Assembly (NCBI GenBank): GCA_024349245.1
Contig: JALDNG010000004.1
Span: forward strand, 7,809,501-7,873,500
DNA from: Neodontobutis hainanensis
Lineage: Eukaryota > Chordata > Actinopteri > Gobiiformes > Odontobutidae
Reading direction: 5' to 3'
Length of the DNA stretch: 64,000 nucleotides
A program made the position numbers and the translations under genes. The notes under the pieces are model-generated. The model searched no databases and was not told where the DNA came from. It saw only the letters and a program-made list of their open reading frames with translations. Shown here in pieces: positions 40,520 through 54,200 of the stretch. Position 1 is the first letter of the stretch. Every line of letters starts with the position of its first letter.

Positions 40520-40765
40520 GAGGCTGACTTAGTTGGCCGATAGCCTAGCTGGCTGACTGACTGGCTGACTCTAGTGTTGTTGCTTTGACTTTGTCACCTC
40601 TGACTAGCTGAGTGGCTATCTAGCAGCCTGAATGGCTACTTGACGGGCTGACAGAGTAACTTTCTTATGGCCTGATTAGATGGTTTATTCGAGAGCTGGC
40701 TCACTGCCTCAGAGCCTGGCTGCTTGATTGATTGCTTGGCTGGTTGGCTGTCTGAGTGAGGCTGT
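40520..40765 (+). repeat. degenerate GGCTGACT-type tandem repeat
   Basis: About 245 bases built from variants of CTGA, CTGG and GGCTGACT, clearest at 40549-40570 (CTGGCTGACTGACTGGCTGA and onward) and again at 40717-40760. Spacing is irregular and most units have diverged, so this is an old microsatellite or minisatellite that has decayed. Confidence 0.7.
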
Positions 40766-41950
40766 GTAATATATGATGCGGTTCAGTGTGGTTGCGATTA
40801 ACGGATTGGCAGAACAGTTGCATCCATTAATAACTCCACCCTATAGGGCTGGAGCAGTCCCCAACTGTGTGCTGTAATAGGTACTGTTTTTGTGGAAAAT
40901 TAATAAAGCTAGTTAAGCGATTTGTAGATTGTGATTTTGAAATGTGTTTACTCTTGCAGTTAATGGTAAATATCAATTCTGAGCACATTTTGAGGTAAAA
41001 ATACATCTGAGGTGTCATCATTTCTACAGCCAACTGTCAAAGATACGGGGGAAGCACCATTTCCCTGTACTGCATACAGAGCTCCTTTAAATCTCGCCCA
41101 CTCATTGCTGCAGGGTTTGAAGAATTTAAGTTAATAAACTGGCTCATAATGCAAGATTAAAGATGGCGTGAAATTTGATTAACTAAATGGGAAACAGGGA
41201 CCACAGATGGGAAAATAAGCTTTTCTAGAGCCTCATTAAAGGGAACAATCCTGTAAAACCTCTTGGGTGAAATTCTACTGTGACGCTTTCTAAATATGAA
41301 AAAAAAAAGAGTTTTAGTGTGCTGCTGAAAAAGTGGCTGCAGAAAAAAAGTAATGATTTACATACTCACAGGAATAACTATTTCCAGTCCTAGTGGCCGC
41401 TCAGAAAAGAAACATCCTGTACCTAATCCTCTACTATTGTTTTTTGTAACCAGGCTGACTTGGCTTTATTATTCAAACAAGATGAAACTGTTTCTTTGTT
41501 CTTAGTCTCTAAAAAAACATAACAATTATATGGTGATAATCCAAAAGTGTGACTAATTTCACAATAAGCACAAGCCCTGTTTGCTTTGTGTTCTTTTCAT
41601 GGTGCATGAGAGCTCCCTGACACAATATACCAAACAAATATAACATAATGTACTCAGTGTTATGTTTAGTTCCTGGAATGTAGTCCTGTAGTGTTTCATT
41701 ACAGAGAAAATATTGAATAAAATCTTGTTATAAGCTATTGTAACATGTTGTAACATATAAAAATATATGTTACTGGAAACACACATTGTTGTATGTAAGT
41801 CTAAAATTTAATTTATTAAAGCAGAAACAATGTTCCATCTACAGCTTTCACATGTAATGTATGTATGTATCTCTCACCATGTTTGAGACGTTGCTAATTT
41901 TACACACTTTAAAAATCACAAATTTTCATCAGTTTTTGGTATGTTCCACA
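40766..41950. other. intergenic
   Basis: No gene recognised. AT-rich, with a short ATGT repeat near 41858-41870. Confidence 0.5.
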
Positions 41951-43500
41951 TTTTCCAAGTTCATTTTAATTCTTTCCCGATCCGGCCACATTTCCAATGC
42001 AGTCTGACTTCATTCCCTCATCCACATGTGTAGGGAGATCAAGATTAGGTGTCTGCAGAATGAAAACCCAGGAAGCTCACCTGCTCGCCCTTGATATTAC
42101 GCTGAAAATATAAAATCCATTCCCAGATTTAGACATCTCTCGCCACCAAAAAATGTTCTATTCTGTCTGGAGCTGCAGACTGCCTGTCTGAGGCTTCGTT
42201 TCTTTATGGCTCAAACTAGATGTCTTAGTTATTGGGATGAAGAAATCTCTGTCAGTGGACATTCATGGGAGAATCCCCCCTTTTCTCGCTCTCTCTCAGC
42301 TTAGGTTAATTTATATTTCTCAAACCTGTTCCCTTCTCCTTAGAAATGGATTCTGTTGAAGTGTTGGTGCCGGATCATTATCAGTGTGCTATCATTCCGC
42401 TGGGACAGCCCAGCCATCATCACAAATGGCCGTTTTTCAGCAGAATAAAACATATGAATTAAACTTCATAAGCTTATCTGGTCTTTGATATGTAGAAAGC
42501 CCAAGGTTTATTTCCACATTAATCCCCACACCCGTCTATTGCTGTGGCTCTTTGATGCATGAAGGTGGGTTTAGAAAGTGGAATCTGCCAGGTATATATA
42601 ACTGCATGTTTTACCCATCGCTTGAGCTTCAGGCCCCCTTTTCTCTTTCTTTTCTCTCCACCTATGTCTCTCTCACTCACACAGACGTTTTCCCTAAGAA
42701 TTTCATTACAAAAGGCAGGCATATGCATTCAAATACTGCCGGCGAGCAGGGGTCATGTAGCCCGATACTGAATTTCCCTTGCCTTTGTGCAATCTTAATT
42801 GTCTGTCATTTCTGTCTGCAGCCCCGTCTGTGCGCGTTCCAAATAAAACCTATGGAAACATGAAAGGTGGAGCACTGCCCTCACTTTCATCAAGGGATCG
42901 CTTACCAGGCCTTGCCGTGGCTACCCCGGGCTTGTGTTACGTACCTCATAAAAGTAGCTCTTGTTTCACCAATGCACTGCCCCATCTGGGCGCTGGGCTA
43001 ATCTGTCATGCCGAGCTCCCAGGCAAATTCTTCTGCAGCGTAATAGACACTGTTACAAACTCTCCTGCCTTTCTCTCGTTTTCCACCCCTCATTTTTTAG
43101 GAGGAGGGCTTCCCTGATGCCCTCTGATGCCGCTGACAGTTGGAGCCGAGGCTGGATGCCACGGTGAATTTATATCGTGCTACTGCATCTGTCATTGTTT
43201 TCACCGAGGTGTTGACCTCCACACGTCCTCATCGCAATGGAGCTGCAGTTCTGCAACTCCAAGCAAAACAGATACCAGTCACTTGATCGTAAAGGGTATT
43301 CATATGGCAAAGAAAAACCCCTTCCCCGTTTCCATAGTTGGTGCAAAACTTTGACAGCCAGTTGGAAACCTCCAGGGAATTAGGTCACGGCAGGATGGGA
43401 GAGAGACACATTGCTCAGGGGAATTTATTGGCAAAGGCGCTCTTTGGGAGACACTCTTTCAAACTGGTGTCCTTCATACTTCACCTCTAACATTGTTTGA
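41951..43500. promoter_or_regulatory. large candidate conserved non-coding region
   Basis: The longest balanced-composition block of the desert. Several frames of 68-112 codons overlap each other in different phases and on both strands between 42519 and 43354. None has a start context, splice-site series or known domain. Words such as CACATTAATCCCC (42517), GGGCTAATCTG (42995) and CATTTTTTAGGAGG occur. Best read as clustered enhancers; a fast-evolving or RNA gene cannot be excluded. Confidence 0.36.
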
Positions 43501-46500
43501 TCCACTCAACCCTGATAACACTGTCAGTTCCCACTCTTTTTGCCATTATTCTAGCATTAATATGTATAAGGACATTATCACTCTGTAGTAAAACAAGCTA
43601 TACTGTATATTGTTGTGTTTGCCTACACTTCTCCTATGGTGAAGCCTAATTCCAAGTGTTGAAGGCATCAAGGAAGATATGTGGCTTAAGTGGGACAGAA
43701 ACAATGACAACCTGAGTGTTTTTGAAAGCCTGTGCCAGTCATTGGGCCATGAATAGAGCAAGGCAGTCACTATATTGAGTTTATTACCGCTAAAGCAGCC
43801 ACGACGATCACATAAGCCACATACAAGACAGACATTTTATTTTAAGCAGATTTCCTCTAAAAGGGGAGGAGACGGATATTTCTCTTTTATCACGGGTGCT
43901 GTCGCCTCGCTGGAAAGCCTGACAGCTACAGCCTGCTGAGGCACCAAGTGGCCTTGCTGTGTCTTCTGCTGTTAACGATAGACAGCTGGGACAGCCATGC
44001 TACTCCACTATTCTTCTGCTCATAACACAGAGTGGCAGGAACCCTTTTGCCTTCTTATTTATGGACATAATACCTTTAGTGTGTTAAAGCAAGATTAAAT
44101 AACTCTTATGTTTACGGGTAAGAAAAATTCTATTCACCACAGTCACAGAAAAGCTCTTATTTCCTTTAACTTCATATTTCCATCAACTTAAAAACTGGTC
44201 CAACTAATTTTAAGTTGGACAATATGCAAATGACTAAAAACAAAAGTCAGTTATGTATGCATGAAGTGAAATGCTTTATCTGAGCCATGTTTTATCCAAG
44301 GTCAATGTTCAGTGAAGGGCCTCTGCCATGTGTACTAAAGTAAACCAAGCTATACCATTGTATACACAGGGGCCTGTAAAATTCATTGTGCCAAACAACT
44401 TGACTTGTGAGTTAAACTCTCTTCACATTCCAGGCCGGTTATTAGTCAGCATTATAGTTTATTTGTTCAAAGGTAAGATAAACCAGAGCGCTCTTTTCCC
44501 AATGGTTTGAACCTGCAACACTGACCTGTTTGTTTGAACAAAGGGTACTGCTCTCTTATGACAAATAGTTCAATAACAGCAGCCAGTTCATACATGGCTT
44601 CAAAACCAGATAATGGCTGGGACTGGAAATTATTACACCTTACTTTGTCTTTTTTAGGTACATTGCTTTGATGTTGTATTTTTTGGCTTTAGACACTGAA
44701 CATTTCTCTTTACAAAAGCATATCTGTAAAACCAGAGATCCCCAGCCAGAAAGCAAAGCATTGTCTGGAATATATTTAAATGGTCTGACATAAAATAATA
44801 ATAATAAAAGTAATTCTACTAAACTCTACAAAAGTAATACCAAGGTATTCCATTATAACTGTGCATTTTAGAGTAAAAAACTATGATAATCTGTCATGTA
44901 AATACACAATCCTATCTTTAGTTAATTAAGATGTACATAATTGTTCTTTTATATTTTATATGGATATCATACAATAATTATTTTTAACTATTGCTAAATA
45001 TATATATATATGTTTAAACATGGCATTTTTGAGCAAAATTTTATCTTTAGTTGCAAATGACAGACTCATGGTTTACTTCATGAAAAGTTAATGAATACAT
45101 CTCAATCAATGCTTGTAGCAAACTATCCAAGCTTAACTTAAAGTAAAAAATGCATCCCAGCCAATATTCCACTGTTTGCTCTGGGTGGCTAAATGTTTTT
45201 GTTTAGCTGTAGTAGCTCTGGTCTTCTGCGACTGCTTACCTCGTTACTATCACACTCGCTTACTGATGTGTCCTGAGGATGAACTTTGGGGGAAAAACAT
45301 ATTCTTAACCAACATCAGCTGAGTCTATGGCAATGTTCAGGCCTGCTGCTGCACAAAGCACTCTGCTCACAATCATGTTCTATTGTCTCCTAATTGTCCT
45401 CTTCTCTCTCAGAAGAAGAAGTTGCTGACATGAGAAATTAGGCAATCAGGATGGCATTAGTGCACAAGTGGAGGAGCAGGCCATGCTTATGCGATAATGT
45501 ATAGGCCCTATTGGGGGTGCAAATAAGCAGAGAAAGACTCACATCTCCCTTTGAAGTGATGGCCGCTTCTAAATTAAACTCTTAGTCACACTGTTATCAA
45601 AGGATATGGTTGTTAGCAGTGCCCTGTTCGGATCCAAGCACACTTCTGGATCTTATTACAATGGGATTTTGGATTGATGCCCTTTGGGATGGATCATATA
45701 TTTCTGCACTTTTCAAGAGAAAAGTTGTGCCATTATGCAACATTAATTCAAAAGTATTATAGTTGCTTTTATACAGAACATGGTTTAAATTCCAACTGAA
45801 TACATTTCAGCAATATTAATATAATAAATTGCACATGCCACAAAATGTACAATGTATAATTTAACAAAAGACAGAATATATGTAATTAATTGTATTGTGA
45901 CATAAACAGTACAATGAGGTGACAATGACATAAGGTCTATACATCTCAAAAAGTTTCTTCAACATAAAGAAAATTATATTAAAGTGTTAAATAAACTGGG
46001 TCATCTACTGCAGTAGAGAAAGAAAATGTCTCAAACAGGAGAAGGTTCTTCCAAATCTCCTGAGGGATTGAATGAGACTACCCACCAAAAAGACTGAATT
46101 AGTTTGGCTAACAGATGGAAGAAATGCTTGAATCTAATGGCAAATAACAAGCTTGTGACAATTCATCAGGCAGCTTCACAGAGGGGAGGGCTTCAGTGGA
46201 ATGCCTGAGACGGGACCTTTCCCCCTTGCTATGTTATTCTAACAAACAATGTCAATGAGATGGCATCCTACCTCTCACCAATTTGCATGGTTGTCAGCGG
46301 AGTGAAAGCCAGTTTAAAGGTACATCCTTTATGTGCTGGAGAAAGGATTAGGGCCAACCCCACAAAGAGGCTTTGATTTTCCTGCAAATATGTATAAGAA
46401 GTTTGGCTGTGAAAAGTGAGTTTTCAAAGCCCTAACTTTTCCAAAGCATATGTCCTGTTTTTCTAAGTACATTTGTGCATCTCCGTGTGTGTGTGTGTGT

Positions 46501-49500
46501 GTGTGTGTTTTCATAGCAGGTTTGATCAGTCTACAAATTTATATGTGTTTTTGCAGCCCACATTAACTCAAATGAAAAAGTTTGTTCTTTATTTTAACTT
46601 TAGACAAGATAAAAACTAAATTTAATAACAAAGATTAGGCTAGTGTACTTATTTTTTTTCTCTTAACAAGTCTTAAACCTAGTGTAGTAACTGTTACATT
46701 GTCTCAAAACATTGACATACATACTTTATAATATATATTAACTGTCTGTAAACCTGCGTGTGGATGGACTGTGAGGTTAGAGTGCAGGCCTCATTAGCAT
46801 GTATAAACTCTCTGTGTCAAGAGGTCGCCTTTGACCCTAACATGTAGGTTCTTGCTCTAAACATGGCCGACACAAAGTACGTCCATGTGAGAAACAGATG
46901 TGCTTCAGACCCAAACACAAATGTCTGAACTCTTTGTAATTGCATGTTTACATACAATAGTTTAAAAAATATGTCTGATAGCAAAATGCTTTCTACAATT
47001 CCTTATCTGCATGAACTCTGCATTAACAATGGCACCTGCTAAGAGCAGACTTACAGAAATACCCCACTATCCAACTGCTGCTTCACAACTTTAAGTCCCT
47101 TAATCGATTGATGGCTACATGGCAGCAGCATTTCCAACAACTCCAGTTGACATTATAGGGTTTGCACACAAAAAAACCCACTTCTTCATGCTTAAAAAAG
47201 ATCAGCGGAGAGGCGATGTCCCTTCAGTGGCAGTCCAGCACAATGTGTTCCAGTTCACTTTCATCATGTTATACCAGCTGAACATGGTGTAGCTTTCAGC
47301 TCTGCCCTGTGGGAAACCAGCTTGTCTTTTCTCTCGCTCTGTGCATTTGTGTGTGTGTGAGATGTTGTCCCAAGCTTTCAGCAGCACAAACTCCCTGTCC
47401 CATGGCCTCCAGCACGGAATGGCCACAGAGATTCTGGGTGGCAAGCTTGTATGAATGTTACCCTGATTCTCGACCAGAATGCCACCAATGCAACCCCTTG
47501 AGCGTGTCTTAACCGTACTGGAAGCCGAGAGGAGGGCACGTCCTGCACTTCTTGTTCTACTTCTCAGTCCTTATTTCTTTTCTTGTGTGTTTTTTTCTTA
47601 TTGTTTTCTATATAAAGCTGAACAAAGCAAGTGTTAGACTGAGAGCAGTGTCACATGTCTCACATACCCCTTTTCTTTTGAACAGCATTCTTCTTTTCTA
47701 CTTCCTCTGTCTCGCTCCTGTCTTTCATTTACTGATTTGCAGCAGAAGTCAAAAGACAAATTAAAGTCAATATTGACTGTGTCATATACATTAAAACAAA
47801 GGTTAATGTGAAACAAATTAAATACACACATTTTGCACACAATTACACTTTTGAAAGAAAATATGGCCATATTGCTTTATTAAAGATCTACATATTCAAA
47901 TCTTTATCACAGGACATACAAAATAATTTATTATTAGACAAATGTATGGCCTTTTAATTAACAATGCGATATAGTAATGTTTGCATCTTCTTATACTCTG
48001 TTCTCTGAGAAACCTTACCTTATGGGAAAGCCAGACCTCTGGGGTCAGCAGTAGTTGGCCACTTTCCTCCTCCTGTTTCTGACTGATTACAGTGCTCTGC
48101 ATGGGACACTTGTTAATATAATCATAATTTATTGAGTGTCATCAAATCTGTGTCGAATCTTTGTTTATTTTGTTCATTTCTGTCTTTATTCCTGAGTTCA
48201 TGTCGAACCAGCTGTCTGCTATATAATCTGCTCCTCAGTGACTTGTGTCAACAGGTTTTCCAAAATAACAATGTTCTCATTGTTTAGATAGATGGCTATT
48301 CCAGACGGCCTGAATGTTGAATTGTTGACAATCTTGAATACTTTCTGATATTAATTCCCTCCCTGAAGGCAACTTAACATGCTCTAATAACAAGTTCTCT
48401 TATTTTTGTAAATACATGTGACAAATTCCAGCATTAAATCTGATCCTGCTCTCTGTGGATGTTTGCCCTAGCACAATAAATATTCACTCTAGATTATATA
48501 AATGGGAATAGTAATAATAACTAAAAGATTATATTATGTGTGACAAGAAGTGTAATCTAATTAAATGGTTATTTTATTCAAATATTAGTCCTTGTCAGAC
48601 AAAAGAGGATTTAATCACAGTAGGTTGTTGTTGGGTCTGGCTTTGTATCTTTCCTGTCAAGACAAAATTGTGTTTAACAGCTAAAACTACAGTCTAACTA
48701 AAAAGTGGATCAAGTTACAGTGTATATTCCATATTGTTTTTACAATCCGTTGCGGCTTTCAGCAGCTGTAAAAAAAAAAAAAAAGTCCAGTTCAACATTT
48801 AATAGATAGGAGCCAAGTGTTACTAATCCCAGAGGACGCAAAACTAAACAAGCATCAGGTTTCCATCTTGGAGCAACCCAAAATAGGATGTGAAAGTTTT
48901 AATCGAATATCATCTTTCAGACGTCTGCTTTGTTTACATTTGATTTCCTTTTGTATTCCTTTAGGCAAGTTTGGAAATGGTTATAATGTCAAACTGTTTT
49001 TAAAGGCTCAATTGTGGTGAAAATTGCCTCCAAAAGAATGTGTGCAAAACCAGCATATAGGGGTTTCCATGGAAAGCCAAATCAATTGTGAAGCTTATAT
49101 ATAGGTTAAATAAATGAGACTTCAAACAGACCAAAGTAGTCCTCAGGGGATTAAAACAGTTCACAAAGGAAGAAGAACATAGTGTGACATATGCAATCTT
49201 TCATTTGTGAAACACACCAGAGCTGCTGTTGCCTGTTTAACGTAAACTCAGAGAGCTTCAATTTGTTTGGTGTCACATCTTGTAAGTAATTAGCCATTTA
49301 AGTGCAACGTGGAGTTCTTCACAAAGCTAACCTCAGGGCTACAACAACAGAGAAAAGATATAAACACCCTGATCAGGGCGGTGAGTCAGATGTATGCTGG
49401 AACAAAGAACATTTAGTAAAACGCAAAGGTCCCATGCATTTTTGGCATTTTTTGCAATAATTTTTGGTTTTAATAATTTTAAAAGCTGTGTTTGCTAAAG

Positions 49501-49860
49501 TTGCTAAACATTTGCCTTGTTAATTGAACTGTTATTCAAACTTGTGTGTTGATGTTGCATGCTGTTGGTAGACAGCACACACACAGAAGCAATTGGAACA
49601 AAATAATCTCAGAGCTCATTGTGGTTTTTTTTTTTTTTTTTACGGATTTCAGTTTAACTGCAGAAAAATAGGATGTAATAAAAAAATTCCCAAATTTGTG
49701 TTAGACTTGGAGATAGACATGATCTTAGCAAAAGGATCAGTTATATGTAATAATCATCTGTCTTTATTGTACATCGTAATATTTTACAAAAAATATATAT
49801 TTCTATCTAATTTATATTTTATAAAAACACATTTCTCCCTGACAAAGAACTGATATTTAT
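43501..49860. other. intergenic
   Basis: No gene recognised. Weak balanced patches lie at 43860-44130, 45400-45720, 46020-46350 and 47040-47530. An inverted repeat GTCCAACT/AGTTGGAC is at 44198-44220. A (GT)12 microsatellite is at 46485-46508, an A15 run at 48770-48784 and a T tract at about 49625-49640. Remaining DNA is AT-rich. Confidence 0.45.
46485..46508. repeat. (GT)12 microsatellite
   Basis: Twelve uninterrupted GT units; the commonest class of dinucleotide repeat in fish. A frame of CA-encoded His-Thr codons on the minus strand is a by-product. Confidence 0.95.
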
Positions 49861-50180
49861 ATTCACTCACATCCACTGCCCATAGTTTAAGTAAAGCTTT
49901 TGGGGTACATGCCAATGCTATTTGGTCCTCAGTGGAAACCCTGGAAACCAAACAGCATCAGTTGGTTATTATCTAGCAACAATTCAGTGCACAGAAGTGG
50001 CCCCACGGAAGCCTTCTTATTACTGTGCACTAATGTTTACAGTCGTTTAGGGTCGTCTATGGAAGGCATACAGCGAGCACAGGTGTACATCTGTCTCCGT
50101 TTTGAGGATTGTGATTAAGCTGGAGCTCATCTGGTGACCTTATGAGCTCGTTATCCTCCAACACTCATGTCATTCCTCTG
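49861..50180. promoter_or_regulatory. candidate enhancer block
   Basis: Sharp change from AT-rich DNA on the left to balanced, non-repetitive sequence with CG dinucleotides (GTCGTTTAGGGTCGTC near 50041). Contains GGAAACCCTGGAAACC (49934-49949), a doubled GGAAACC word. The 72-codon frame there has no protein-like feature. Confidence 0.34.
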
Positions 50181-51070
50181 TGTTCTGCACCAATGCTCTG
50201 CTTACTTCTAACCACATTTGTTTCTTCTCCATTATATTCTAATTTGCCAGTGCTTACCCTCACATTGTCTTCTCGTCCAATCCTCCCAAACAAAACTCAC
50301 TTGCTGAGCTGTCTCTAGTCGTGCATGTCTTACTCTGGTATGTGCTGATGGTGGCCTTTCAGTAGTGCTTTCAAGTGTACATCATGTGTAGCAATGACTG
50401 GAATGGGATGTAGCTCGAAGTAAATCAATTTGTCATATGAGTGAAATCTGCTGAGTGCATAGGTTCATGGCTTTGTGGTTCATCATCTTTGTCATCTTTT
50501 CCTGGTATTGTCTCACAAATTGTCCCATTGCTGTAAGTGATTAAAGCAAGGGTTGTTTTAGTTTTGAATCTTTAGTTTGCATATAAAGGCATGTTACAAT
50601 AGCAATCTGTTGGCATAGTTACAGACTGCAATTTAATGGTAAGTTCTACCTGTGTCTGCTTTTGTCTCAGAAATCCAGCTTTATAATTTGCTTTACATGT
50701 GTGCGTTGTTACAGTATCAAACACTATTATGAAAATAGTATTTCCAAGCTGTGAATCTTATTTGGGTGATGCAGTACAGACACCAGTACCAGCAAACAGA
50801 CTGATACACACAGAGAGAAGAGAAAACACAGCTGAGGAGGAAATGGCATTCAGGGTGTTTAGTTGGACTGGTGTGGTTGTTTTCCTCCCATAGAGGTCAG
50901 GGCTAAGCAGCTTACCTCATGGCTTGTGGTCTTTTGGGGCTTTGGAAGAGTCATTTTTCTTTCAATGTATGTGTTAACATTTATTATTTTTTATCTAATC
51001 TAAAGTGTTGTAATGTGTAATGTATTAGCCTGCCATGGGAGTGTTAATAAAACAAAGAATTGTTTTCTTG
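50181..51070. other. intergenic
   Basis: No gene or clear regulatory element recognised. Confidence 0.5.
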
Positions 51071-51074
51071 TGGT

Positions 51075-51207
51075 AATGTTTTGTTGAATATCTCAATATT
51101 CAACAAAACATTGATCTGAAGAAGGCTACGGCTGAAACATTATCTATTGAATAAAATACTTAACATATGGAAACAATGAGTGTGCAATCTATTGTCGAAT
51201 ATTGAGA
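51075..51207. mobile_element. MITE-like inverted-repeat element
   Basis: Terminal inverted repeats of 16 bases with one mismatch (TCTCAATATTCAACAA at 51091-51106 and TTGTCGAATATTGAGA at 51192-51207) enclose about 85 bases containing GAAGAAGGCTACGGCTGAAACA, a word seen in repeat tails. The left end also makes a perfect 17-base hairpin (51075-51091 with 51096-51112, 4-base loop). Non-autonomous; family unassigned. Confidence 0.45.
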
Positions 51208-51210
51208 CTA

Positions 51211-54200
51211 GAACCTTCAACAGCAGCACCTCTAAAGAAACTATTTCAGTGTGCGTTACCTTTTTTTTTTCTTCTGAATACAGTGATGTCTAACAAGAGA
51301 GAACTAAGCCACTTTGGAAACAATCTAGTGTAAGGTACTTGAACTGACTGGTTACAAAAGTACTGCAGTGGGTTTAGAGTTTGAGCTTGGGACCTGAGTG
51401 TTGGATAAACGTTTGCTTTCCCCTGCTGCTCCTGCCTGAGTGTGGATTATGAAGGGCACATATACGCCACTTCAGAGTGTGCCAATTAACAGACCCAGCA
51501 GCGGCCGCCACACAGGAGGGCCCCTCATAAAGACTCACCCTATGATGTAAGCTCTGCCACTTCCAAGTGCTTTATCCAGGGCCGAGCCATACACACAGCT
51601 GTTAAACTGGCAGGTTTTTAAGAAGGCCCAACATCGCCGACAGGCCCAGGAGTTCATAAAGATTTTCTCAGCAAGAGTTTCTCAAGAAAAGAGGGAGAGA
51701 TGAGAGCCTGGTGATGAAGAAGGGAGGGCGTCAGTGAGGCAGCAGGGTAACTAAGGGACAGACCTTGCTCAGAGAGCAGATAAAGCCACATGCATCCTGC
51801 CTTCATCCCATCTATCTATTCATCCATCTCTCCTTCCGTTCTTGACTGCACTCTGTGTCCTTTTTTCAAGCAAGGAACCAGTGATGGGCAAGCCGGGGAT
51901 AGTATGCTGAGGTCTTGGAAGTGGGGATAACTCCAGTCATCTGACCCATCGCCACATACCAACTGCTGGTCGCTCAACATCTTAGTTATATATTTAAAAA
52001 GCTGCAGCTGCATAATCTTAGTTCAAATGCAAATTACTGTTATGGAAGCCCACTTAACCGGTAAAAATAACCAAAAAGGAGTGTTATTACTATTTCTGTA
52101 AACTACTGTCATATTTCTAGACTATAGTATATCATAGCCATTTTTCTGTCAAAAACTGTTTTACTTTTATTTTAAAAATGCCCCCACATATATATTTACA
52201 CTGGCAAGTTTGCTCTTCAGCGTGTATACTGTAAGTCGGCTGAGGTTCCTTCAGACGGCTGCAGAGATAAGCCAGAGAAGCTACGCTGACCACATGGCTA
52301 ACAGTATTGGCCACAGATGTGCCTAGACAGATCACAAAAAAAACAAACACGATGGCATTTCCTCAAGATGTGGATGTGTATTTTAAACTTTGATGTAGAC
52401 ATGATTTGCAATGAAAATATGCTTTGTTCATGTGAGTCACATGGTCTCAATAACAGAGCTCATACATATTCAGAACTTGATTTTCTGTCTCAGTCATGCA
52501 GTATGTTGACTTCACGATTTCTAACATGCACAATGAAGACGATGAAGAATGGTGTACTTGGTTTAGTATTACATGTGAGTGGCCTTGGCATTTAGTAACA
52601 CAACACTGACATACAATCGGTTAAAAGACATTGTGTTGTTTATTAAATCATGATCAAACAAATGGCAACATCTGAAGAATGGCTTACATGTAATATCTTA
52701 AGGCTGTGCTGCTGTTTCTTTGTAAGCAGAATACAACATGACAAACTTTTTTTCCCCCTAATCAAAGCCAATTTGTCCTCAAATCCATGTTTACATGTCT
52801 AAACTGTCACAGGCCATTCTGTGTCCTTTCCGTGTCCTATAAAAAGATCTATTATTACTGTTTTAACACAATGTAACTAATTTAAAAAAATTATAAAGCA
52901 CACTCACAAGCTGACCAAATTTCAACAGGTCTACATTCATAGTTTCCATAATTTTCTTTGAAACTGTGATAGTGTTATGGTGCACAGCAGCATGGTTAAT
53001 GTTTGACAAATGTCACTTCTGTTGAAACAGCCTGTGCCATGTGGCTTAGCTAGCATTACAAGTCCTGCAGTACAAGGGGAACGGCAGTGCGTGAAGAAAG
53101 AGCTCCTGGTTCAAGCAGAGGGGAAAGGTATCACTATATGAGCTATCTAGACAGTTGACCAACTTGATCCGTTTAGTTCTGCCTTATGTGCGTGTGAAAT
53201 GATAGTCCTAACACAGTGTTCTTGTTCTGCTCTTCTTCTGCTTCCGTGCCGACAGGTGACCTGGCATTGGATGTACTGGCTACAGTGCAGTAGGTGACAG
53301 CTTCTGACATTGTAATTGTCTACTATGGGCAGAGAGGCAAGGACTGTAAGCCATCTTATATTTCCTTTCTGTGGAAATTATTGATGTCCAACAGTAAGAG
53401 TTGGTTCATACTAAGCAGGAAACAGAAGCGCATGTTGTTTTAACAGAAACAACATAATTACACTTTTAGAAAAATTAATTTAAAAAGTAAAAATCGGATT
53501 GGATAATATCTTTGGCACTTTTTTTCTGCATAACTTGAACAAGACTTGCCACTGAAGATTGAAAAGTAAACCAGACAATTCACTACACATGTTGTTTCAA
53601 ATTATACAAATATTTTTGCCAGTGGTTCAAGAAATACAGTTACAATGCCTGGTGCCAATACATATATTTGTCTTTTTAACAAAAAACATAAATTTTGTTG
53701 GTAGCCACAGTTGTGTTTGGTTGAATTTATTTTAAATTTTCTTTAGATGACTTAAAGGTCACACAATTTCCCAACATATTATGTTCTGGAACACAAAGTT
53801 CCTAGACCTCTAATACAGTACTGCTGGTGTCACATGTCTAATGTCACTCGAAACGCTGACGTCAAAAACTCACTTTACCTATTTAATTACCGGCTTACAT
53901 CAGTCATTTTGAATGTTAATTCAAAAATAAAATAAAACAATATCAAGTATTTCCATTGTACACTGGTTAGCGCACTGTAGAGAGTTTTGATTTATGTCAC
54001 CTTCTGCCCTCCACATGTGCTGTGAGCAAAAATTCTGAGGGAACCATGTCCAACCCAAAAGAAATTCTTGTGCTTCAGCCACAGCTGCAGGGTGACACTT
54101 CAGATGGCCACGCTTCCCTTTGTACACCCATTTGGAGTTAGCCCAAACCACAATGGCCTCACATCAGAAAAAAAGAAAAGGGAATCAAACTTTGTTATCT

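Noticed and set aside
51502..51516. CTCF-like CAGCAGCGGCCGCC
   Set aside because: Core spacing is one base short; the GCGGCCGC word is simply GC-rich.
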